From Bidens hawaiensis (Eukaryota > Streptophyta > Magnoliopsida > Asterales > Asteraceae): a DNA stretch of 64,000 bases. The stretch lies in contig JAIQDT010000059.1 in assembly GCA_021521415.1 (NCBI GenBank), forward strand, positions 2,666,001 to 2,730,000. The letters are read 5' to 3'. Position numbers and translations under genes: made by a program. Under the pieces are notes generated by a model. That model saw only the letters and a list, made by a program, of their open reading frames with translations. It made no database searches and was not told the DNA's origin. Below are positions 23,803 to 33,871 of this stretch, piece by piece; the first letter of the stretch is position 1; the number at the start of each line of letters is the position of its first letter.

Positions 23803-24294
23803 TGAGAGAGCCTGTTAGGATCTAGATCTTAGATGACATCGTGTGTTTCTTTGATATGATATACGATTAAGGATTAATATGGTTAAGTGTGTGTACTGTG
23901 TGTTGAGAGTGAATTAGAGCAAAGTAACGACTCAGTGGAGATAATAATAAGAACTGTTACATTAATGATAAACTTACAGGGTTTATATAGGAGATGAGCA
24001 CATTTGTTAAGATATTCTTAACGAATGTGTCATTCATTACATTAATCCTAACGAATGGACAGCCTCATTCGTTAATACATTAAGCTAAGCGAATGGCCTA
24101 ACATTCGTTATCTCATTCGTTAAGCTAGGTTAACGAATGAGCTTACATTAATACGAATGTGATACATTCGTTACGGGGTAACGAATGTAACTTACAATTA
24201 GGGCGAATGGGCATATATACACAAATAGCCCTTACATTATCGTAGATTTATAATAATAAACTAATAAAGACCGAGACGTACAAAACATGTATCA
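23803..24294 (-). repeat. A1 LTR (492 bp)
   Basis: It starts TGAGAGAGCC and ends ACATGTATCA. A minus-strand TATA box CTATATAAA lies at about 23980-23990. Like the A2 LTR it is rich in CATTCGTTA/TAACGAATG words (24005-24190). It has a primer site on its left and a polypurine-like tract on its right, so it carries features of both a 5' and a 3' LTR. Confidence 0.9.
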
Positions 24295-24427
24295 GCAAAC
24301 TCCCCCTAAAAACGACAATGTAACTTACAATTAGGGCGAATGGGCATATTTACACAAATAGCCCTTACATTATCATAGACTTATAATAATAAACTAATAA
24401 AGACCGAGACGTACAAAACATGTATCA
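24295..24427 (-). repeat. Polypurine tract plus partial second A-family LTR end
   Basis: 24295-24316 reads TTTTTAGGGGGAGTTTGC on the minus strand, a polypurine tract as found before a 3' LTR. Then 24317-24427 repeats the last 111 bp of the LTR (AATGTAACTTACAATTAGGG to GTATCA). Confidence 0.8.
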
Positions 24428-26644
24428 ACACTTCTTCCCATTGTTTTTGATAGTTTGACTTTTAAAGTCAAACATAAGCTTAACTTGCTTTGAATATGAT
24501 TTTGGTGATTAGAACTTATGTTTTTCTGTTATTTATGTTATATTACTTTGTTCCCTTGTTTCCCTTCTTCAACCTAGGATGACTAAGGTGTTTATGCCAT
24601 CCTAAGGCATGCCTTTGCATATTAAAGGTTAGTTTGGTCCATTTTGGATTTTGGCTCATTTAATAATCTGTTTTAGTTTAACATCTGATTTATTTATGTT
24701 TCATATTAGTTCTAATGTTGTGGATATGTGGTCTCATACCAGGTCATGGACCGAACTGAAACCGAACTTTCAATTAAACACACTATTTGTTGTTTAAGCA
24801 ACCGATTTGCATGTTATGTTTCAAAACCTAATTTTTAATACTTATTATCATGTTATGGACATTTTGCAACAGAACTTGGTCTCATACCAAGTTTCGGACC
24901 AAACACACCGCATTAAACCAAATCCTCTCTTAAACACACAAGTTGATGTTTAAGCAACCGATTCTTGTATTTTCTATCAAGTTTCTATTTTATTTAGTTT
25001 ATTACTAATTCTTTTGTTTTGGATATGGGGTAACCAACATCGGTCTCATACTGACTCACAGAGCGAACCGAAACCGAACTTTTGATCAAACACACACAAA
25101 TGGATGTTTAAGCAAACAAGACATGCAGTTTCTTTTAGACACTCTTTCATTTTGATATTTATAACATTTCTCAAGCTTTCGGCATGTTGGAACCTAACTT
25201 GGTCTCATATCAAGTTTCGGGCTGACTAAACCGATCAGTCGCTTAAAATCGATATTTGGAGTTTTAATTAATAAAACCCTTAAACTTGGTTAAGCTACTA
25301 ACTTTTATGAGTTATCTCATAAATTTTATCATTTACATAAGTCGGGTTTGGATTTAACATTCTATCGAGTTCCGAACTAGCTAAACCAATCACACGGTTA
25401 AAACCTGTTTTGACGTCTACACTAAGTTGTATTCAGTTAAGACATGGGTTTTACTTAAAAGTTTATTTATATGAGTTTATTTTCTGATTTTACACTTTGG
25501 ATAAATCTAAACCGAACTCGATCTAATATCGAGTGTCGAACCGATTAAACCGAAGTACCGAACACTCGCTTAATTTATAAATTTAGTGGTTTCATTTTTT
25601 GATTCATGTGACATACAATGAACTGAACCCAATACTCAGTTAGACTTATAAATATTTAATGAAACCATCTATACTACATAGTTAGCACCGTTTTTTCCCG
25701 ATTATTCATTTTTGTGATTTTTCACATACTTATATTTTTGTCATTTAACAAATAAAACACCCCAAATTTGATTTTAAATATAGTTTATTTACTTTTATTT
25801 GATATTTACATCCAGACACATCCCCAATCCTAAACTCATTTATTTCTCGGAGTTGCTTGTTAAAAACCGAACCTTACTGTTCTCCCACTTAAGGACCGAC
25901 TTGTCTTTTCATCACTCGGTTCATTTCCAGGTGAGTAATCATACTCCCCTTTTTATATTTTATACATTTGGAGGTAGCATACGTAAGTGTATTCAACTAC
26001 ATGATTTATGACCTAAATACTAAATCCAAAATTCAACAGCTATGTGTTTATACGAATAATTGCTCGATCACTTGTTTATGCCTCATTATGATTACATGCA
26101 CGAGTGTCTAATTATTGTTTATGACTTGGCCTCATTAAGTATGATCATATGTCCCGTTAACTATTGAGGCTTTGTGCCAAATAAAATAGGGTCTCATTTA
26201 CATCTCCTTTTAATACGATTGTTATCTATTAGAAAGGAGCCTCAGTTATTTACATTACATTTACAATGCTTGTTGCGATGTTCTATTTACACATATGAAT
26301 TGTGACTTTGCCTCATTATATACATATATCAAAACTATTGTATTGCTCATCAAAATTCGTTGATCAAATTTATTTTTATGCATGCTACGAGTTTACTTTT
26401 ATGTTGATTATGAAGATTGAAGACACGTCACTTAGATTGGACTTTAGGATATATATGAATTAAAACATTTGTTAGCTTATTGCTTACTTTGAGTTATTGT
26501 ACTTTGTTTATTTGGACAAGTTTCATGTGAGTTATTTAATGAAATGAATTAATTAAATATTGTCACATAATAGTGTCGTTGTGTTTATGTCCAATCAAGT
26601 GACTCACCACGGCTTGTTCCTCCGTTTTTTGTCGGGGTGTGACA
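24428..26644 (+). repeat. Gypsy LTR, 3' portion (left part displaced by A1)
   Basis: This non-coding stretch ends in TTTTTTGTCGGGGTGTGACA at 26644, a typical Gypsy LTR terminus on the plus strand, and abuts Copia W2 gag at 26645. The left end is cut by A1. It contains degenerate repeats of roughly 150 bp (near 24740, 24885, 25040, 25200, 25525) built around GGTCTCATAcc and ACCGAAACCGAAC. No coding domain is visible. Confidence 0.65.
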
Positions 26645-27496
26645 TCAGAAGATTGTGGTTGTGAAGAACTTGATTGTGCTTGAACTCTTGGAGTACAAAT
26701 TGGTTCTGCCTCTTCTATCAGCTGAACATTGAATCTTGGTTGGCTTGAACTAGCAACAGTTATGGCAACATTTTGTGCAACTGGGTAGATCTTAGGACAT
26801 TCATATTCAGTTGGTTCTTCAATGATAGGAATCTGCTAGTTTGTTCTTACATTCAAACTTCCAGTTGGTGCTATTAAAGCATTTGTAACTAGGAAGCTTG
26901 GCTTATCTTCCCTAATCATATTATTTGCAATCATTTCAATTTCTGTTGCTTGAAAAAATGCAATGACTGCATCCAACTTCATGTCTTGAAAATTTAATTT
27001 CTCCTTGATAAATTTGGTAGCAACAAGGATATCAAAAGCTTATTGTTCGAGTATTAATAACTAAGTCTCCGGTTCTGATTTCATTAACAATTGCAACAAA
27101 TCTTTGCAACACAAAACTTAGCCTCTCTCCAGGCTTGAACTTAAATCTGTTAATCTGTTGCTTGAGCCTGTCTTTCTTTATCTACGTTAATTCCACATTT
27201 CCTTCAAATATGTCTATCACAGCATCATCCATTGCTTTCGCTAAGACATGGTGTCGAACACTTGTTAGCATTTCCCATAATAACCCCAACTTCAACATTG
27301 ACAAAGCCTTTCCATCCCTTCTAAGTAAGGCTCATTCAGCAGCTTGATTTTGTGTTGTGGCTTCATTTCTTTCATAAGGACCCTCTCTTATAGATTGCCA
27401 AGCATCAGGATTATTATAGCACACAATACATTGGAAAATTACCATCCACTTAATAAAGTTTGATAGTCCAATCAACCGGGGAATTTTGTTAGTAGA
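26645..27496 (-). pseudogene. Copia W2 gag relic
   Basis: The minus strand, with several stops, encodes a gag homologous to that of element W (39963-41290): STNKIPRLIG and NFIKW at the start, LSMLKLGL, DRFKFKPGERLSFVLQRF, IVNEIRTGDL and QPRFNVQLIEEAEP. Gag start is at the right. It is cut at 27496 (about three codons before the conserved STNKIPRL block ends its N-terminus) by an insertion, and at 26645 by a Gypsy LTR. The start codon region appears to resume at 32138. Confidence 0.75.
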
Positions 27497-28788
27497 TGTC
27501 ACACCACAAAATTGTTAACTTTACAGCGGAAGGCTTAATCATGCTAATTTGGACAGTGACAGGCACTATTTAGCCAATATATTCAAACTCAAACATTTAC
27601 ACAAGTTGGACATTTATTTATAATATAAAATCATTGTACATGAGTTTAGTTCATAATTATCAAAATAACATTCTTGTCCAACTTTTTGGGTTCGAACACG
27701 ACACCCGTTTTTCCTATATCCCTTCACGAAGCTTCCATCTTGGTTACCTGATAAACACGTTTAAAAATATGTCAATACAAAGGTTGGTGAGTTCTCAATT
27801 TATTAACCATAATTTGAAACCATGATGTCTCAAAATATATATTTCAAATCAAAGCGTTTCTTTGACAAATCACTTATATAAAACAACTTCGTCCTTTACC
27901 AGCACGAAGTCAACTTTTGTTTTAATTTTGAAAGCGTATAAATATAAAATTTTTGAATCCAAGGAGTGACAAATCATATTCACACAAAATCCTCTTCGAA
28001 TTCTTACGCCAGCTACCAGTTGTCTTATAGAGCAATTCTGAATCAGATATCTAACCTATTAAACTTGGTGTATGTTGTGCAAGCACCAAGATGACTACTT
28101 TCACAAATATTACATTTGGGTACTTAGTATTAGTTAATCATAACTTTGTCTAAATTATGTTCAGCAGATCTCTTGCTAGTATCACCCTTGTTAAACAGCA
28201 ATCCATTTCGAATATCATCATCAGGCGGTGATTTTGCCAGAGTTCTAGCAATCTGAATTGTTAGGTGATTCACAGAGGTAATCATGCTCCTGGTCTATGG
28301 TGCTAAACTATATATGTATCTCTTGATTTTTTACATATTCAGGTATAATCATGCTTGGAACCAATCTTGCTAGATCGTTAGACGAGAAGTATAGGTTCTA
28401 AATTCAGCACCTTTCATGGTTAAATTCCAAGATTTTGTTTCAGTATTCTAAAGTTATTCTAAAGCTCATTCCTAGGATGACACTCTTTTGGAAACATCTC
28501 CTTGAGATTATTCTAGGTTAAACCATAAGTAGCGTCTTTTCATGGATTCTGAACTTAAGTGGAACATTGGAATAAAGCCTCATATCGAAATAAATGTGAT
28601 TCATACTTTATTCATTGTTTAGTTGTACAATCTCCGATCACCATGACTGGCTCCATCTTCTTTATTCATCGGAGGTTACCTAGAAGATATTTAGTTCAGG
28701 AAAAGCCTTTGAATTATAACTCTGAAAATTTTTGCATGTACATCCTAGTACAGGATTCCTTGTTTACCTAGTTTTCAAATCTATATAG

Positions 28789-29220
28789 TAAAAGTCCAGG
28801 ATGGGTCTTCAGAGTAACGTGTAAGAACATCCACAAACAGATCTACCCTATGATTCTAGGAGTGGAAATCATAACAAAGTGAAAAACTCGAATACATATC
28901 CTTAATCTCCTTGTTTATTCATTCATAGCAGTGATAAGTGCATGATATATGACAGTGTGAAGCTCAGGTACAACATGAACCAACTCAACCAGAAGGTCAG
29001 AAGGAAAAATGAACACAAATTCCAAACAACCTATTTATAGGCTTGCTTGGAGACTTATGCAGTGCATATGTTATGCGACGGGTAAGTTATGCACCGCATA
29101 ACATATGCGTTGCATAAGTTGTCACTTTTGTGTTCTAAACGGTAATGTACATCTCTAATTCACATGCTATCTTGACCTAACAATACAAGACCTAAGTACT
29201 AGACATTTCATACTCTTACA
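28789..29220 (-). repeat. 3' LTR of the small element
   Basis: It begins TAAAAGTCCAGG and ends TACTCTTACA and pairs with 30170-30585. It contains repeated TTATGC/GCATAA half-palindromes at about 29055-29120. Confidence 0.9.
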
Positions 29221-30169
29221 ATCTCCCCCTTGGATAGTACTTGTCTTATGAAATCTAAGCAAATATACATTTCGTGCTTCAACAAAATGTCCCTTGGATA
29301 TTGCTTAGGTTTAGGTCAACAAACAACCCAATCATCGAGATAAAAAAACTCTTTTGACATTATGCTTTTCGGATCCTCTTCAAATGATTTGACTTTTATC
29401 TTTTAAATAGATTTGACAGTTTAAGCCTATTCCCATAGGCTTTAAGATTAAGTCCTCTATCTTTCATGAGTTCCACAAAAATCTTCAATCCACTGCTATC
29501 TCATTCCATTTCCCGTATCCACTCATTAATGATGAATCCCCAAATAGACCTTGATTATACTTTTAAAACTCACTGTATTTGATTCATCAATACACCATCA
29601 ACCACATGGGAAGACCAAAAAACATTTAATCCCATGTCTTCTGTCCAAGTTCAAGATCTTTAATACTGAATTTACGAGAATTTATAGCTTATAAATGACA
29701 ATAATGTGTATGTTCATATATCAACGTTTAAGTCTTGTATGCAATACATAAGTATGTATGAACCAAATTATCTTACAAGCAGGTAAGTACTGATATGTTT
29801 GACATTTCAACGTGTAAGTGATACAGAGGGGATACATATACGTCATGAAGATTTAACAATGAATTGTATAGCGTAAATGTTGCAAGTTACTTATGCGGCA
29901 CATATGTTATGCAGCTCATAAGTTATGCGCCGTATAACTTATGCGGCGCGTAAGTTGGCTTTGAAGATTTTTGACAAAATTTTCTAGGAAAACGATGATG
30001 AAACGATCTGATTTTGAAGTGTGTTGTTCAACACCAAGTATATGGCAATATGTGAAGTTTTGGTGAAGTTTAAATGGCAACATCATCTGGAATGATAAAA
30101 AATGTGTAGAAAAGAAACGTTTTTGAGCTTTTCTAGATAGATCATTAGCCACAAGGCTCTGATACCAAT

Positions 30170-30585
30170 TAAAATTCCAGGATGGGTCTTCAAAGTGACG
30201 TGTAAGAACATCCACGACCAGATCTACCCTACGATGCTATGAGCGGAAATCATAACAAAGTGAAAAACTCAAAAACATCTCTTTAATCTCCTTGTTTATT
30301 CATTGATAGCAGTGATAGGTACTTAATATATGACAGTGTGAAGCTCAGGTACAACATGGACCAACTTAACCAGAATGTTCGAAGGAAAAATGAACACAAT
30401 GGCCAAGCAACCTATTTATAGGCTTGCTTGGGAATTATGTGGCGCATAAGGTATGCGCCACATAACTTATGCGCTCCATAACTTGCCACTTTTTGTGTTC
30501 TAAACATTAACGTACAATGCTACATCACATGCTATCTTGACCTAACAACACAAGACCTAAGTACTAGACATTTCATGCTTTTACA
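30170..30585 (-). repeat. 5' LTR of the small element
   Basis: It begins TAAAATTCCAGG and ends TGCTTTTACA. It has the same TATA box and GCATAA palindromes (30435-30490) as the left copy. The outer end starts TA rather than TG on the plus strand in both copies. Confidence 0.9.
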
Positions 30586-30590
30586 TATAG

Positions 30591-32130
30591 GCTATGGATC
30601 AAACTAGTTACAATAACTCTTTGCATCATAACAAACGCCTTTAGAGTTTTTCTTCCAGGAGGATTTCTAATAGTAGCTCTGTTGCTAGTATCGTTACCTG
30701 TACCATATCCTTGACCTTGTTTAGTATCTTAGTAAACATTCTGTTGCTCCAAATCAGAGTTAGCGTGTTGTGTGATCAGCCACGAAAACTCTTCAAAGGA
30801 GGTTGGTAATTTAGATTTTTTAATGGCAAGAGTTTGTCTTGTTTAGGTGGTATATTGTCATTTCTATTGTTTTCGGGTAACGGAAATAAAACAATATTAA
30901 ATATATATGTGAATAAATATAGGAAATAAACACAACTGGATAATAATTAACAAATCAATCCAAAAGATTATTATGGCATTTTAAATTGGAAAATTATATT
31001 ATTTGTTTAGTAGTTAATAAAATGACTACTAAAATAGGTATGAATACGATTCAGTACCAATCAAAAGTTTTCAAAATTTTCCTTTTTGGAATATCCAAAG
31101 TCTACGATGTTAACCAAAAGCAAGAAGAGATAATTACTGAAGCTCTAGTACTCCATAGCAGAGTTACACGATCTCAAGAATCGGAAGAGATATGGTCAAA
31201 TCATCATCCTTTATCCACTTATTGCTTGACAGCAGCAATTGAAGAAGGTTCTTGCATAAGAAGATGACATGTGGCCTAAGGCTAGTGAATAAATAGGCTG
31301 TAGAAGTGTGTACACGGTTGTCAGCGTAACAGAGGTCGGTGGAGACGGTCCTCTGACTTACTGTTCATGATGCGAATCTTGATAAAAGTGTGTGTATCTA
31401 TCGTTTGTGAGATAATCCGTACTAAGTAATTGCGATAAAATAAAATATACACTTCATGTAATATTTATGACAACTAAATTTCATGCATGCAAGGTCATAA
31501 GCTTAGGTGCTGACACACCTGGCACGTTTTTAATGAGGTGTCATGCATGCAAGGTCATAAGCTTAGCTGCTGACACATGGTGCAATGACTCACCATATCT
31601 ACCGACACGTGGCGCTGCATATTCTAAATTTTAACTAAGAAAATGCTCTTCATAAATTATAATAGCTTACTAGTTGAATACAATATTAAATTCCATACAA
31701 TAATAACTAAAGATATCAAGTTTTGGTGAATGTCAGGTTTAGTACTCTTATGGTGTGCTATACCGACTCCTATGCGCTTACTTTCTAAGATTCACGAATT
31801 GAAGCATTTAATGATAATAATAATAATAATAATAACAACAACAATATATGAACTATTATTAATATTTTTACTAACAGTATATTATTTTGGGTCATTCCGA
31901 CTTATTTAATTAATTTTGGACTTTTAATTTTTATCCGGTCATTGCTCACGTTCGTTTCGTGTAGTGTCTGCTGCTCAACAATATCTAACTTTTTGAACGT
32001 AATAAAATATAACTCATATATTTTTGGAGTTTTTGGACTAACAAAACATTATTTTAGTAAACATAATATTTTATTAATCATAATCTTTGATTATATTAGT
32101 AACGGATTAGGCTTAAATAGTTGGGTGTCA
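30591..32130. other. Right part of the unclassified insertion
   Basis: AT-rich, no recognised gene. It contains an imperfect tandem pair (31482-31540 and 31541-31600) sharing TCATGCATGCAAGGTCATAA, and an AAT microsatellite at about 31812-31840. Open frames at 30986-31267 and 31942-32133 show no known domain. Confidence 0.5.
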
Positions 32131-32137
32131 TAGTAGA

Positions 32138-32899
32138 TGCCTCTTGGTCCGTGATGTATATAAATTTAAACTTTTTTTCAACACTAAAATATCTCCAAAT
32201 AAGCGTAATATCGGTGATTATATTAGAATAAATAACCACTAATGTTTATAATTTCTATCTCTAGATAAATATAACCTTAAACAATAAAACGAATTGATAT
32301 ATGAAGAAAAACGGAGAAAACTGTGAAAACGGACTCAGCACACCCTGTGGTGAATCAAGGCATGGTCATGTTAAGAACATACGAAATAAAAGACAAAATT
32401 CAGAAAGTTATAACATGGCCATGCTGACATCGACACACCCCATATTGACTAGAACTTGAGGAAAAGACAAAATAGAAGATTCTGAAGCTCAACATAGCCA
32501 TGACTAAATAAAAGATTCTGAAGCTCAACATGGCCATGATGATCATCAACATGCCCATGTTGATAGTACAAGAGAAAAGACAAAAATGGACACTTCTAGA
32601 CTCACCACAGCCATGTCTAGAGGTCAACAAAGTCGTGTTCTCTCTCCTGCTATACCATCTGACAACGAGCATTAAATACAATAAGATAAATGATCAGCAC
32701 GGTCGCGCCTAGCTCAACAGGGGCCGTATTGAGAGCGCAGCTCAGCCTATAAATTGAATGCTCATCCACCACATTCAACACATCTTGTAGAACAATAAAT
32801 CCACTTCAATCACATCCTTTCACCATCATTAATAAGATAATTATCTCATCCATCCACCCTTTGAAGATCAAGGAGATTAAGCTCTTGGAAGAAGTCAAT
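32138..32899. repeat. Probable LTR relic with TATA box
   Basis: Repeats of (C)TCAACATGGCCATG occur at about 32400-32570, followed by a plus-strand TATA box CCTATAAATTG (32746-32756) and a downstream stretch resembling a transcribed LTR leader. The style recalls Tat/Ogre-type LTRs, but no terminus or partner was found. The first ~18 bases look like W2 gag start. Confidence 0.4.
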
Positions 32900-33837
32900 T
32901 GTCACACCCCAACCTAAGGCGGAATATGCTGGAGCGTGACATAATTGTATCTTAACTCAAAAGACACTAAAGTAAATACACGTGTCAATATCTAAATTAT
33001 TTATTTCATATAATTCAAGTACGCAAAAACACAAACATTGTCTCGAAATAAATAAACATTACAACTTAAATAAGTAAGAACAAAATCCGTCTTTATTACT
33101 CATGCAACCTAAAGTCCAATCTAATCTTTAATCTCTTGCTTCATCCAAAATAGCTACATGCGCATGTGTGAAAATATATAGTTTGTCAACATAAAGTAGA
33201 GCAAGTAATCATGGTTTTTGAATACGTATAATATTGAAAATGAAAATTCCTTGCGATAAATATTAACTACTACAACTAGCATAACAATAAATATAAAAAT
33301 TGTCTTTTTACACGAATCACATAGATAACGAGCTACTCCGACAGCGTATGATCATACTAATGAGGATGAGGATGAGATACCAACCACCAAAACATAAAAT
33401 AAACACATAGTCACATTTGCACATATTACTAATTGAGCAATATCATATAACTCAAATAATGGAATTGTAGTATGAAATAAAGTATTTGAATTGTGAATGC
33501 AGAACGCCCCCAAAATGTAAAACGGTAAAAAGGGAGACGTGAATTACTTACTTTTAGCGAGTGGATTAGTGGAGATGAAACGATAATAAATAAATAGATA
33601 AAGTGAAAACGGTCGAGTTCCTCGATATTTGCCAACGAAGATTCCTAGTTGTTAAATATCATATAAATCAATTTATAAATGAAATATTAACAAGACTTAT
33701 AACGTAATTAAGGTTTGATGGGGTTTTAAGAAAAATTGAGATTAACGAATTACTCGTTCAATTGTTAAGGTTATTAATCGGTTTAAATAATTTGGAGAGT
33801 ATTATATATATTAATAATTATTTATTGCTTATATTTT

Positions 33838-33871
<34 letters not shown>

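Larger units (their letters stand above)
19605..24427 (-). mobile_element. Ty1/Copia element A1, 5' part (interrupted)
   Basis: Minus-strand Copia of the A2 family. The 5' LTR is 23803-24294 with primer site 23788-23800. The leader is 23529-23787 plus 20088-20583, split by a solo Gypsy LTR (20584-23528). Gag runs 20087-19605 and is cut by A2. To the right of the LTR lie a polypurine-like stretch and a second partial LTR end (24295-24427). It is embedded in a plus-oriented Gypsy LTR (24428-26644). Confidence 0.85.
28789..30585 (-). mobile_element. Small non-autonomous LTR retrotransposon (1797 bp)
   Basis: Two direct repeats (28789-29220, 432 bp; 30170-30585, 416 bp) flank a 949-bp interior. 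On the minus strand the interior begins with primer site TGGTATCAGAGCC (30155-30167) and ends with polypurine tract CCAAGGGGGAGAT (29221-29233). Perfect 5-bp target duplications TATAG lie at 28784-28788 and 30586-30590. Each LTR has a minus-strand TATA box CTATAAATAG (29031-29040 and 30412-30421). The interior encodes no gag or pol domain (the 99-aa frame at 29916-30215 has none), so replication would depend on a partner element. Confidence 0.92.
27497..32130. mobile_element. Unclassified insertion in W2 gag
   Basis: It starts TGTCACACCACAAAATTG and ends TTGGGTGTCA. The words TAGTAGA lie on both sides (27490-27496 and 32131-32137), and to the right a short stretch (32138-32155) resembles the gag start of element W on the minus strand. 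Apart from the small LTR element 28789-30585, about 2.8 kb remain, with no coding domain I recognise. Its left end resembles a Gypsy LTR start (compare 32900 and 42140), so a divergent solo LTR is likeliest, but a TSD of 7 rather than 5 bp would be unusual. Confidence 0.45.
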
